Source of the DNA: Alisma plantago-aquatica
Taxonomy: Eukaryota; Streptophyta; Magnoliopsida; Alismatales; Alismataceae
Length of the DNA: 64,000 nucleotides
Assembly (NCBI GenBank): GCA_963693085.1
Contig: OY856413.1
Location: forward strand, 102,374,801 to 102,438,800
Reading direction: 5' to 3'
Part shown: one piece after another, positions 24,350 to 36,292 of the stretch
Layout: each line of letters starts with the position of its first letter
Numbering within the stretch: the stretch's first letter is position 1
Translations under genes and position numbers: made by a program
Notes under the pieces: model-generated
Told to the model about the DNA's origin: nothing
Database searches by the model: none
Seen by the model: the letters and a program-made list of their open reading frames with translations, nothing else

Positions 24350-24840
24350 TTGTTTATAGGCAACTTTATAATAAAGTCGTGCCTTAAACTAAGATAAGTC
24401 CATATCATGTGAGATAGCTGGACAATTCTACGGTGTGGCCTATGCATTATATGCTAAGGGTGAGTATTCTGTGATAGAATGTATTAAAAGGGGAAATACC
24501 TTAATACAAGATAAAGTTGGTTAACTCAAGAGGGTCTGAATTAATGAGAAATGGGGAACCCTAACCCTAATTTGGGGAAAAGGGAATGATAAGCCCTGTT
24601 TGATAGTGAACCCTAATTCCTTGTTAAGGAATGATGGTGTTACTATTGTATCACATGATGTGATGAATATCTTGTATGACTGTTATCATGCCTAATAACC
24701 ATGCAAGTATGATGAGATGATGAATATAGCCAAGTTTGGGCTGTGACATTTATATAATAAATGTTGATTGGCTTTTTGTGCGCTGATGTTGTTGTTGCTT
24801 AATAAAAGTAACAATGTGTACGAATCTTATGAACCATGTG

Positions 24841-25239
24841 AATAAGTTTTTGCCTAGTGAGAGGTGACAAGATGTGAATGGCATTATGAACCATGTGAAT
24901 AAGTTGTTGCCTAGTGAGAGGTGACAAGATGTGAATGGCCTTGTGGGCCATGTGAATAAGTTGTTGCCTAGTGAGAGGTGACAAGATGTGAATGGCCTTA
25001 TGAACCATGTGAATAAGTTTTTGCCTAGTGAGAGGTGACAAGATGTGAATGGCCTTGTGGGCCATGTGAATAAGTTGTTGCCTAGTGAGAGGTGACAAGA
25101 TGTGAATGGCCTTGTGGGCCATGTGAATAAGTTGTTGCCTAGTGAGAGGTGACAAGATGTGAATGGCCTTGTGAGCCATGTGAATAAGTTGTTGCCTAGT
25201 GAGAGGTGACAAGATATGAATGGCCTTGTGAGCCATGTG
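24841..25239 (+). repeat. 57-bp tandem array, exactly 7 copies, T2 LTR
   Basis: Units start at 24841, 24898, 24955, 25012, 25069, 25126 and 25183. Each is AATAAGTTGTTGCCTAGTGA, then GAGGTGACAAGATGTGAATG, then GCCTTGTGGGCCATGTG. Each unit contains GGCC..GTGGGCC, a short inverted repeat. T1 has just two related units (about 8745-8830). Because 57 is divisible by three, long frames stay open on the minus strand, but they carry no protein signature. Confidence 0.95.
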
Positions 25240-26066
25240 TGATGCTTGGGTAACAAGTATCATGTTTCTTTGTAGCATTTGTGTTAATAAGTTATGCTAG
25301 AGAACTTGGTTGATGTTACATTTCTGTTATATATCTATAGTTCATTGATGATTATTCATATCTGTTGTATTCATTACAAGTAGATGGATGAACTATGAGT
25401 CTACCATGGGTAGATGCAATGCTCTTATTGAAAATGGAGATTTTCTTATTCTGTTCTATGAAGAATAATTCTGCCTAATAATGTAAAAGTAACCCCTGCT
25501 CAGTTTAATTTCATAATCTGCTATAACAATGTTTCTGGCGGAGAGTTATATCTCTCGCTGGGGCAATTTACAATTGTCTCACCCCCGTGGGAAACATTTT
25601 TAGGTATGCATGAAAGGCAGAGCAGAAACCCTAGAACAGGGAAAGAGCAGCAGCAACAGCAACAGCAGGGACAGCAATAAGATCTCAGGTGGACATATTG
25701 TCTGTCTAGTCATATAGATAGTAGTCCTATGTGTCGTCTCTGTACTCTCAGGTCCTCAGAGTTTTTAGTCAGTGTTTTTGATATATCAGTCTGAGGTTTT
25801 GGCTTGATGCCCTGAGATTTGTATGCTGCCTGCATATATGTTTATAAGGCAGCTGATGATGTAGTCTCTGGAAAGAGATGGTACATGATATGTACGTTTG
25901 AAACAGAATGTATATGATATACAATGGCATTTGTTGGAAAAGATTTCCTATGTGTGGATCTATTTGCAAAAAGTTTTAATTTTTAGTGATTTTCGCTAAT
26001 TCGCTGCTTGATGAACGCTTCCGCATTAGTTAATCTTGTTTTCACGAGACGGTCGTCACAATTAAG

Positions 26067-26078
26067 TGGTATCAGAGC
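26067..26078 (+). other. T2 primer-binding site (initiator tRNA-Met)
   Basis: TGGTATCAGAGC, an exact match to the plant initiator-tRNA-Met site, lies six bases after the LTR end GTCGTCACA. This is intact, unlike in T1. Confidence 0.93.
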
Positions 26079-26193
26079 TCTAGGTTCTCTGAGTCTACAG
26101 AGACACAGGACTAAGGTTGTAGAGTCTGTTCTAAGTGTCTTCCAATTTATCTGATAGTATCTTCTGCTCACATAGGAGAAGAAGAACTTGGAA

Positions 26194-26295
26194 ATGACTG
26201 GAGAACATGAGGAACACATTGCTAAGGGCAATGTTGTTGCACCAGGAGAGGGTGCATGGGACCAGGCAGGAGAGAAATATAGAAATTATGCCTAA
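26194..26295 (+). pseudogene. T2 gag N-terminal stub (33 codons)
   Basis: The ATG at 26194 opens a 33-codon frame that ends at a TAA. Its residues (HEEHIAKGN, then V-A-P-G-E-G) match the gag start of T1 (HEEHVAESS). Similarity stops at about 26300, where non-coding sequence replaces the rest of gag and all of pol. It marks the point at which the coding region was lost. Confidence 0.75.
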
Positions 26296-26626
26296 AGAAA
26301 ATCTAGAGATGGAAAAATCTTGTGTGTATAATGGTATGAAAAGTGAGGAATTTGATAGTAAATAAAGTGCATACTACCTAATCTCAATACTTATATACCC
26401 TGGCCAGGTATATGGTTATTGAAGATAAGGCAAGTATGGAACTCATTAGTTTGATATCTTTTTGATTGCCCTGATCATGCAGTCATTCTGATACAATCTA
26501 ATGAGTATCATGAAATAAGAAATATGGAATCAATAAAGGAAGATACTTTGTGCAATTCCAATAAAGTAAGATGCTTTGTGCAATTCCAACCCTAAACAAA
26601 AGAGGGAAAGCTATGTGACATCCCAA
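26296..26626 (+). other. T2 interior, non-coding stretch before the minisatellite
   Basis: AT-rich sequence with no domain in any frame. It contains a 28-bp direct duplication built on TACTTTGTGCAATTCCAA and ATGCTTTGTGCAATTCCAA (about 26539-26590). Just before the array stands GCTATGTGACATCCCAACAAC, which shares GCTATGTG with the array unit and may be where the array was seeded. Confidence 0.6.
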
Positions 26627-27571
26627 CAACAAACTTAGTGAACATGCTATGTGTATATTCTCAACAAACTTAGTGAACATGCTATGTGGATATTATCAAC
26701 AAACTTAGTGAACATGCTATGTGGATATTATCAACAAACTTAGTGAACATGCTATGTGGATATTCTCAACAAACTTAGTGAACATGCTATGTGGATATTC
26801 TCAACAAACTTAGTGAACATGCTATGTGGATATTTTCAACAAACTTAGTGAACATGCTATGTGGATATTATCAACAAACTTAGTGAACATGCTATGTGGA
26901 TATTCTCAAAAAACTTAGTGAACATGCTATGTGGATATTCTCAACAAACTTAGTGAACATGCTATGTGGATATTCTCAACAAACTTAGTGAACATGCTAT
27001 GTGGATATTCTCAACAAACTTAGTGAACATGCTATGTGGATATTCTCAACAAACTTAGTGAACATGCTATGTGGATATTCTCAACAAACTTAGTGAACAT
27101 GCTATGTGGATATTCTCAACAAACTTAGTGAACATGCTATGTGGATATTCTCAACAAACTTAGTGAACATGCTATGTGGATATTCTCAACAAACTTAGTG
27201 AACATGCTATGTGGATATTCTCAACAAACTTAGTGAACATGCTATGTGGATATTCTCAACAAACTTAGTGAACATGCTATGTGGATATTCTCAACAAACT
27301 TAGTGAACATGCTATGTGGATATTCTCAACAAACTTAGTGAACATGCTATGTGGATATTATCAACAAACTTAGTGAACATGCTATGTGGATATTCTCAAC
27401 AAACTTTGTGAACATGCTATGTGGATATTCTCAACAAACTTAGTGAACATGCTATGTGGATATTCTCAACAAACTTAGTGAACATGCTATGTGGATATTC
27501 TCAACAAACTTAGTGAACATGCTACGTGGATATTCTCAACAAACTTAGTGAACATGCTATGTGGATATTTT
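26627..27571 (+). repeat. 35-bp minisatellite, exactly 27 copies, in the T2 interior
   Basis: The unit is CAACAAACTTAGTGAACATG plus CTATGTGGATATTCT. Starts fall every 35 bases from 26627 to 27537 without a single insertion or deletion. Differences are few: GTGTATATT in the first unit, TATTAT or TATTTT instead of TATTCT in a handful, CAAAAAACTT in one, CTTTGTG in one, CTACGTG in one. The unit length is not divisible by three and no frame is kept. It sits between the gag stub and the polypurine region, where gag-pol should be. Confidence 0.98.
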
Positions 27572-27909
27572 CAACAACAAATGAAAGATTGCTGAATGAA
27601 TTATCTCTATTAGATATATATGTTTCTCTTTTGGTGAATATTTTTTTTGGATAATGATAGATGTATGTTCTTTTATGCCTTTTCCTTTCAATGACATGGA
27701 CATCATATGTTAGGGGTTTATGCTTTGCATAAACATAAACTGTGATAAAGAGGAATTAATGAAAGGAACTATGTGTGAATTATAGAATTCATGATATCTC
27801 CACAACATTAATATGATATGTGGAGACTTGAGGGCATGATTAATGAATAATATGTTCCTCTTCTTGTTTGGGATTTCGAGGACGAAATCCTTGTTAGGGG
27901 TTTATAATT
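27572..27909 (+). other. T2 interior end with polypurine region
   Basis: About 300 bp of AT-rich sequence without genes, then ATTTCGAGGACGAAATCC and TTAGGGGTTTATAATT, directly before the 3' LTR start. T1 has the same segment at 6104-6135. Keeping the polypurine region, the primer site and both LTRs while losing the genes is the mark of a non-autonomous element. Confidence 0.75.
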
Positions 27910-29562
27910 TGTAACATCCCTGACCTGGGTTATGAATTAAACCTAGATGTTTTGCCTAATAAGGCTGAGTAGATTCTTAATCTTACCTTGGGAAAAGTAA
28001 TTAGGCCTCATGAGAAACTTATGTTTCAATTTTGGTCCTGTTTGAACAATGTTGAATCAATGTTTTGTTTGTTTTGGACTAAAGTGCAAATTACCCAAGT
28101 TGAGGGGTTTATGTGCAAATTGTGCATGATAATATGTTCCTCATGTGTTGAAGCATCATGAGAGTGAATATGATGTTGAGGTATGGCTTATGGAAGCCTG
28201 AATACCAAGAAAGAGCTGATAAAGCAATGTTGTGCATTAAAACCTAGTTTTGGTGTAATGTGCAATTTACCCAAAACCTAGGGTTTTATATGCAAATTAC
28301 CACTTCAATAAAGTCCCTAATGTTTCTTGGCATCATGTAGAGCAAAGAAAATGAGAGGGGCATCTCATTTTAATTAAGTTGTAGGAGAGAGAATCTGGAT
28401 ATTAAAATAATCAAGATTTAATCTTAAGTGAAACCCTAATTCAATTTAGGGCAAATTGAATGTATTAATTAAAGGGCCTTCAACCAAAATGTTATTGGTT
28501 GATTTTGAATAAGTATGGACGTTCCTTTTCCAAGATAAGGAACGAAAATATCCTAAGTAGGTGAAATTCCACTCACCTTATTATAAGGAAAAGAATTTCC
28601 ACTCAAAAAGATATATTAATATTATAATAGATTAAGGTGCTTATTTTCTTTTCCTTTAATCCATGGATAATGGAAGGGATTTCGGTGGTTTGAGATGCCT
28701 TTGTGTGCAAGCAAACTAAGGAGGAAGAGGTGGTACTATTTTTGGAATTAAATGCATTTTAATAATGCATTTTCTCTCTCATCAATTTCCTTATAAAAGT
28801 GCCATTTCCAAGCCCAAAGCAAGGCCTTTTTCGGATTTTCTTCTTCCCCTTGCTTGCAAAACCGACCAAGGAGCTAGGGAGGAGCAGGGAGCACGTCCCC
28901 AACCTGTGGCCAACTTTTTCATCCAAAAGCTTGAGAACGAGTCTAAGGGGAGTTGTAAGAGCTTCATCCACCATTAATGGTGTGATCTTGGAGCTTTGGA
29001 GCTCAATTGGAGGTGGGTTTTATAACTTAAACCCTTAAACATTGCTATTGCATCAATTCTCTATGCTTTGTTGATTGATTTCTTCAATTTGATGCACTCT
29101 TGTTTCTTGCTGCAATTTCCATCAAGAACGGTTGCTGTTCTTGGTTGTTCAAAGGAAGGGGATGATGACATCATCCTAGATGCTTATCCAAAGAAAATTA
29201 CCAAGCCAAATGGTTTTGATAGCTATTCCAAATCGTTTTAATTTGATTGGCTATGCAGTTTCAACAAACCGTTTAAGGGCAAACGGTTTGAAACCGTTTG
29301 GGAGCAAACGGTTTCAAGACCATTTGAGATGGTTGACCAAGCGTTGACCATTTGGGAATCTTGTTCCTAATTATGTAGACTAATGACCCTCCAAATTTGA
29401 GGGGTTAACTCCAAAGGAATCGTGAGTTGAAGGCCAATCAATTAGGTAAATCAAATTGAATTAAATGCTGATTTTCAACCTGACTAACTGGACCTGTTTG
29501 GGCAAACGGTTTCAAAACCGTTTGAGATGGTTGACCAAGCGTTGACCGTTTGGGATTCCTGT
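27910..29562 (+). repeat. T2 3' LTR, first 1.65 kb only
   Basis: It matches 20667-22312 almost base for base, including TATA (28793), the inverted repeat (29161) and the first palindromes (29262-29540). It stops in GGGATTCCTGTT and is joined to X LTR sequence beginning TTGGGTGGTGGAC. The rest of this LTR, T2's right target duplication and most of X's interior are missing. Confidence 0.9.
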
Positions 29563-31775
29563 TGGGTGGTGGACCTATTGCCCACTCCATCTACTGCTGG
29601 GGCCCACATCCAGTCCAAGGGACTGTGGGCGGTCTCAGACGGCCACTTATCTAGGGCCTCAACGCCCTGAAGCCCCTGTTTCCCTTCTTGCTGGTGAGGC
29701 CGCCGCCGCGGTAGAGAAGTGTGATGCCTTGGGCTGGATGGACGAAGGGGAGGATCTCATGGGCATCAGATCGAGGGACCAAACCCGGTTGATGGCCCAC
29801 ATCAGGCGCTCGACTACTCTCATGAGACTCAGACCCGCATTGGTGGGCGGCGACTCCCAGCGTTGAACAACAGCCACTGGACACTGACAACTCGAGATGA
29901 CAATGACTGAGTAGTGAGCAGCAACTGGTGGTCACCGAGTGGCAGTGAGTGGCATCCAGCCACATGCCAAGGAGCCCACCTTCTTCTTTAGATTGACCAT
30001 CCAGATCCAATATAACGGTCCAAAAGGACCTGGATGAGGTAATTCTTTGGAAAATCATCAAAATCATTCCTTGGGTCATTTAGGGAATATAATATATGAA
30101 ATTTGATCAGAATAATGACATATATCCAATAAATTTGGTTTTAAACCCTAATTGCACTCATAGATCCTTTTTGTTTGATAAAATTGATAATTTGCACGAT
30201 TTTCATGTTCCTTATGCTCTACTAAGGTTTCCTTGATATTATTAATGATCAAAGTTGTCCTAATATCCAAATCAGTAACTTTAGTTCACTCTTGCTATGA
30301 TTTGGATGTTAGATCATATATATGAACCCTAATTATCATCTTAACCTTCTATGACTACCTTTAACCTAAAATTGGTTCCTTTATGTGCATTCATAATCAA
30401 GTTCAAGACCTTGACTTAAATTGTCATCTTCTAACATTTTAATCTCAAAATTAGTAAACCACATGATCTTTGGTCCATATTTTACTAATACTTTAGTTCT
30501 TTGCTATGGTGTAACTCATATGACTTAAAACCTAACTTTGTACCTTGGTTTGCCTCAAAAGGTTCATACTTAATGTACTTATATATGTGATCCTTAAACC
30601 CCTATGAGAAAGTAACCCTAAATGTTCAACCATGTTCTTTGGTTCTCAGACCAGACCCTAACATAACTTGTTGCATGAAATTCAAGAAACACACTCACGT
30701 AATCCTTTATTACATATGATATAAACTTGATACCTAGCTTGATCTAAATGTACATATTAATCTTTGAAACTCTAATCTTGTAATAATGATGATATCCATG
30801 CTATACTACGACCTTAGATTGGTAATTCATCACACTTGCACCACTAATATCCACTTGATCAATCATATGCTCTTAATGATTAAATGACTTAGAAATATGA
30901 CTTGATTTCATAAAATTGATCTTATATGATTTGTGATGTTTTTGCATAATGAGATCTTGATGGGTATCCAAATATCATGCTTCTTCTACTTCTAAATTAG
31001 AGTTTACCCTCATCTTGTAGTACTCATAATGTGGATGGTTCGCCTAGACCTAAGGATCAATGTTAATGCCTAGATTGTGTTGACTTAATGTTTGCATGTT
31101 TGACAAGATGGAACACCACTTGAACTATTTGATGCCTAGGTTTAGGAGAACATCCACATGACTTATATCATGTTTATATTAATCAAACCCTAGTAACCTA
31201 AGACTCGATCTATATCTTTTGCATCTTAGGTCCACTTGGGCTGGACCACCTCTATAGATCTTATCATATCTTTCTCACTACTCGCAAGGTATGCTTACTC
31301 TCTTGACCCTACTATGGTATTGGCATATTTGTATGTATGCTCATATAAATGCTTGGTTAGTTAATATTTTGTTTGAGCTAATTGTTCCCTACGATTAGTA
31401 TGTTCATTTTTCTTGAAATATGTTGAACAAACCTTGAACATAATTGAACTTGTCCAATATATAAACCTAGTGTACTTGCCTATATACTCGGGGTAAGGGC
31501 AGAAGGTTGGGCATCGTACTTGAGATTTCAAGATAAGGCGGACCATGTTGATAAATGGGTAGCTAATCTTGAGCACCCTTATGGACCCTTCCAATGGGAA
31601 GTTGGTCAATGGCCATAATATGTTGTTGAGTATAATGGAAATACATCTAAAATATGCTTTGGATAAAAGAATGTCGTTAGTTGTTCTCACCTTGTTTCAT
31701 CTTCTTTCTTATATGATGTTTCTAGACAAGCAAACTTTTATAGTACTCTTAAACTATTTACTTGCCTTTTCATAG
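29563..31775 (+). repeat. X element, right LTR, first piece (5'-truncated)
   Basis: Collinear with the left X LTR from about 16832 (TTGGGTGGTGGACCT...) to TTGCCTTTTCATAG. The first 750 bp of the LTR are absent because of the deletion at 29562. Another indel removes part of the segment near 29975 relative to 17230-17400. It is interrupted by the 31776-36425 element and resumes at 36431. Confidence 0.88.
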
Positions 31776-32372
31776 TGTTACAACCCCAAATTTTGGGTTC
31801 CTTTGGTGAGAAATGTAATTTCTCATATCAAATATATTTGGACAAATAATGATATAATTTGTTGTGAATAAATGGATGTTGTTTGAAATAGACTTGTTGT
31901 TTTATTTGTGGGCTTTATTGGCTATTGGGCCCAATAACAAGGAAATTCAATTAATAAATGAATAATTAAGTTGTTGAGAAAAGAGAGATGAGGTAGAAAC
32001 CTCTAGTAGGCAAAGGAATGTAATCCAAGAATGAATTTCGTGCCTTTTGGGTTCCTTGGGTTCCAAGGAGTCCAAAGTTGCATAAAGAGATCAATAAGAA
32101 AAGAAAAGATCAATTAAGTACTTCCTTGTTAAGAAAGAAATTGAAAATAATAATAATATGTGGAAAATATGTGAAAAGAAGTACAATTGAGTTATCTTTG
32201 ATGGATTTTCGTATCCATGAGGTTTCTAATGTTAAAAGGAATTCCAGTTAGTTAGTATAATTTCATAATTGTTATTGATTATTTGTCGAACCTTTGATCC
32301 TGTTAATTGGATAACGGCACTGACCTTTCGGTCTCCCTTAATTGGGGGTTATCGGGAGGTGGGGTCGTTACA
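31776..32372 (+). repeat. 5' LTR of the LARD-like element (597 bp)
   Basis: It begins TGTTACAACCCCAAATTTTG and ends GGGGTCGTTACA. The last 133 bp, from ATTCCAGTTAGTTAGTA onward, repeat at 36293-36425 with few changes (TTCCAGTTGGTTAGTAG; ACCGGGAGGCGGGATCG). Confidence 0.8.
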
Positions 32373-32374
32373 AT

Positions 32375-32386
32375 TGGTATCAGTGC
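32375..32386 (+). other. Primer-binding site of the LARD-like element
   Basis: TGGTATCAGTGC matches 11 of 12 bases of the initiator-tRNA-Met site and lies two bases after the LTR end. Confidence 0.8.
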
Positions 32387-35300
32387 GTAGGTTCCTCACT
32401 TAATCTTTAATAATTATTAAATTTTACAAATTCTATAGAACCCAAGGGAATTATTAGAGGATTATCCGAAAGACAGAGGTGTCTAGAAAAGGATCACGAC
32501 TGGGGGTTGGTAATATTTTCCTCCGCACCGCTAGTCGGAATACGAGGAATCCCGGATCCATGTGACTGCCTGGCCAAAGTGTTAGGGTATGATTCGAAAT
32601 AAGATATCTTTAGGACTCTCTCATCTTGTTCATCCCTTCTCAACTCAAATTCTGTTAAGGAGCTTAAGGATTAGGGTTTCCTCTCTTCTCCTCACCCTCT
32701 TGAGGTATGGGTACGGTTGATCAGGATTAAGGAATCCTCCACCAAATTAATAAAAAGCATGTAAATAATATGTCATGGACATAAGCTTAATAGAGTAAGC
32801 GTAAAAGAATAGATACATGCTTAGGTCGTATGACATGAGTTGTCATTGCCCTCAGGAGAGACCTGAGGCTAGACCTTCTTGTCAGGAGGAGATAGTCTTG
32901 GAGGTAGAGACCTCCATTAAAGGTAGAAACCTAGCACATCCTTTGAGGATGATGTTAACCCTAACCCTAAGTAAAGATTAGAGAGAGAGAGATGACATGA
33001 TGAGTTAGATGTCATGGTTGACCCGATGTTTGGTTTGTCATACGAGCCATGTGAGGTTGGGTGACCTAGCACCTTTGGCAACCCGGGAAAGGGTCGTGCA
33101 TGTTAAAGCAAAGGGTAGCTCCTTCATGGATGAAGTTAGTGAAGGACCTATAGAAACCTTATGGCTTATGCAAGTAAGGGATAGCATGCACCCAGAATAC
33201 ATCAATGGTACGGTAGTAGGTTGAAACCCTGGCCAGAAGGGCACGATGGATGGCTTATGAGATAAGCGTAAAGAGATATGGATAATCTCGAGCCAAACAT
33301 GAGTTGAGAATAGGCTTCACCTACATAGGGGTATGCTTGTGAGCATGAGCCTACATGGAGAGAGGACCTCTAGTAGTATGGTTGGATGTGGAGTTAGCTC
33401 TAGAGAGAGAAAGCAAGAACCCAGCAAGGAGGTTGGAAGCCTAAAACCCCGAGATATGAGGAACATTGGGGAGTTGAGGATTATGCGACCTAAGTGGATG
33501 ATAGGGGTTGTCTTATGCTTGATCCCTGGAGGCTGATGATATCTTAGTAGCCTGTAGAGGAACCAAACCCTGGAGAGAGGATGATGCTTCTGGTACCTAT
33601 GGTATAAGTAACTACCTGCTGGATGAGATAAAGAGTGCCTTAAACCCTGAGGAGGTTTAAGTAACCTGTTGTGGGGTTTTATACCAAGTTGAATGTCCTT
33701 GAGGAGGACTCAACTCCGAAGCGTTGCTCAAGTAGAAAGATCATGGAGGTACATGACATACCTTGGACATGCTTGATTCATGGTTAAGAGGTTGAGCATG
33801 TAGGAGAACCTAGGGTTCCTAGGCATAAGAGGGGAAGCAGTGTATCCGATGCTCATGATGAGATTTGAGTCTCTATAGTTTCGAGCATGGTACTCCTCAT
33901 GTGTAGAGGTAAAGGAAATCCCTTACGTTAAGGGTATGTTTGATGAACCCCTCACAACTAAGTTGATGTAATGTTGAGGATGAGAACAAGTGCAACCTAG
34001 CATGGTTTTGTAGGTACGCTTGTGCCTTAGTAGTTGTTGGTTTAAGTATGCTCATATGGATGTAAACCCTAAGAATGCTTGTGACCTTTGTTATAAAGGT
34101 GTAGTTTCCTCCCATCCTGGGAGAGCGACCCTTTGGTAGGAAGTTTACCAGTTTGGTTGGTTTTGAAGTAACCTAAGGAGGTTTCATAGGATCTTGAGAA
34201 GCTAAGTGAAGAGTACATGGCATGAGAATGAACCTATAGACCCATAGATAACCATCTCTGTGTGCATGTGGATGTGTTGCCATGGAGGTAACCGGTATGG
34301 GGCTCGATCAAGGTAGGAAGGTCGCCATGACCCTTATGAAAGGATAAAAGATAGCCCAAGAATGCAGAGAGAGAGATGACGAAGGATTAGGTAAGATTCT
34401 GAGTTGAACATGTACTATGATAGAATCCTAAGTCTATCTAAGGGTCGGGTAGGGATAAGACCGATGAAATATGGAGTTTCCTTATTCCCTAGTTGCACAT
34501 GACCATAGGGTCGGGAGGTAACAACTATCATTGTCTGAGGGCCATGGGTTATGAGATTGATCACCTTCATGAACTCATGGGACCCAAGGGGCAGATGAGT
34601 AGGGCACTCTCTGGATGCATAAGGGAAGAGGGATGACCCCAAAAGTGTCGGCACCCTATAGACCTAGAGGAGATGACCAAGGATTGTGTGGTGACACAAG
34701 TAGGTTTCAGATCAGTTTTCCATGGAAGAAATTTTTGATATCGTGATGTTTGTGATGTGGAGACATGAGTTGCACGTTTCAACTTAGATTTGCAGGTGTA
34801 CTGGCAAGGTGGGATGTACCATCTCTACTCCTGGAATGGGAAGAACTCTATATTTTGACGGCTGCCAAATGCTTATTTCTTCTTATTATGGGAGTGAGAG
34901 ATAGGATAGTACGCATGCCTTACACCAAGGATAAAAGATGATGGAAGTAGGAACGTTGCTATGAGGTATGAGGATAGAGATAATAACATACCCTTGTGGA
35001 GTGAACGATACATGGATGGTTTACAAATAGTAAGAGAAATAAGGATGTTTTTAGCAGAAGCTATGTGGAATTTGCAAGTTAACCAAGGTCGAGTTCGATC
35101 ACAGTGAGGATGAGCTCAGAGCTTCTTGATGAAGATAGACTTAGAGTTTGAGATGAGATGATAAGTATAATACATGGAGGTGTATGTTACCTAACACTTA
35201 AGGATGAGAGGTGGTAATGATTGCTCTGGTTGAGATCTAGCTTCCTAGTTTAGGTAGAGGCTAGGAGAAGTTGAGGTTGTTTGGCTAACCCTAAGTTTGG

Positions 35301-36292
35301 AAAGAAGATGTGTTTTGGCTAATACTCGGATGTAATAAGATATGTTGAACAAGTTAATGGTTGTTTGGGTAGCCAGTGTAGTCCTTGATGTAGTAAAAGG
35401 ATGGTGATAGAACCTCAGATACACTTCTTTGGATAGGAATAAAACCCTAATGTGGTCTAGAAAGCCTAAGGTGGAATCCAAGTCTAGCTTTAGAATGTTC
35501 TGGATAAACTATAACACTTGGATCCCATGCATTAATTTCAGGATATTATTGATTGCTTGTTGCTTGTTCTTTATCATTATTGCTTGGACAATCAAGTTGC
35601 TCTGGATCAGGTATGTGGTTAATTATGAATAACCGCCTTAGTTTCCCGATGATTTTTTGGATGGTTAATCACATTGAATGAAAATTATCTGTTGGATGTT
35701 CATACTTGCAAATTATAAAGTCACTAAGATTATCACATTGATAATAGAAGTATGTATTCTCACACCCACATGCCACCCTGATGGATGATGCCAAAGGTCA
35801 GGCCCAGATCGGTAGACTAATGGACACCTTGAGTGGTGAGCCCAGGCACCAAGAAGGTGGCCTATGATATTGCATGACTAGTGGGCACCATGAGTGGTGA
35901 CCCCCAGGCACCAAGCTCGGGATTGAGAAGGTGGCCTTAAGTCATTGGCAAAGGGCACCCTAAGGTGGGTATGCCAGGGTTAGGGAAAAAGCGGTGGAGA
36001 ATGTCATACTGAAAAGTGTAAATTGGCTTGTTAATTATTTTGATTGTGATTATTAAATTGTTAGCCATATTTGCAAGTTTTTGGTTGTTCCCACATACCA
36101 GTATATTTCGATATACTAACCAATGTTTTGTTTTTCGACATTTTAGGAACAACAATTGAAAGAACAAACAGTAAAGTGACACATTGCGGAAAAAGAAATA
36201 AAGTGCAAGGAGGATTAGATAGAATAATTCAAGACCAGGATAGATAGATTTCCAAGGTTTTCAAAGGTAAGTAAAGTTTTAATTTTATACCA
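32387..36292 (+). other. Interior of the LARD-like element, no genes seen
   Basis: About 3.9 kb with many AACCCTAACCCTAA-type words, an AGAGAGAGAG run near 32983 and no recognisable protein. At 35755-35945 a block is duplicated: GTGGTGAGCCCAGGCACCAA and GTGGTGACCCCCAGGCACCA, each near GAAGGTGGCCT. A TATTTCGATATAC inverted stretch lies at about 36103. No clear polypurine tract is seen before 36293. Confidence 0.6.

Larger units (their letters stand above)
20667..26060 (+). repeat. T2 5' LTR (5394 bp)
   Basis: It starts TGTAACATCCCTGACC and ends GGTCGTCACA. In order: U3; TATAAAA at 21550; landmark GCGGGTTTTATAAC (about 21772); inverted repeat GATGATGACATCATC (21919); palindrome cluster (22015-23145); 27/28-bp array (23795-24349); 57-bp array (24841-25239); conserved hairpin module (about 25527-25600); CTGTACTCTCAGG block (about 25722-25755). 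At 5.4 kb this is among the longer plant LTRs, and most of the excess is tandem or palindromic repeat. Confidence 0.92.
20667..29562 (+). mobile_element. T2: non-autonomous Tekay-like LTR retrotransposon with a minisatellite in place of gag-pol
   Basis: The 5' LTR spans 20667-26060 (5394 bp), the interior 26061-27909 (1849 bp) and a truncated 3' LTR 27910-29562. LTR, primer site, gag start and polypurine region all match T1 in style, which places it near the Tekay clade. The interior lacks protease, RT, RNase H and integrase entirely. The two LTRs differ at only a few positions where I compared them, for example 2 differences in the first 140 bp, so insertion was recent and movement must have used enzymes supplied by another element. 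The right end is lost. Confidence 0.88.

Noticed and set aside
24750..25278. Two long overlapping open frames on the minus strand (159 and 168 codons) with a 19-residue repeat
   Set aside because: They are produced by the 57-bp array, whose length is divisible by three. They lie inside an LTR, there is no domain, and both frames are equally open.
26627..27571. CRISPR-like direct repeats
   Set aside because: Units are contiguous with no spacers, the genome is a plant, and the array lies inside a retrotransposon.
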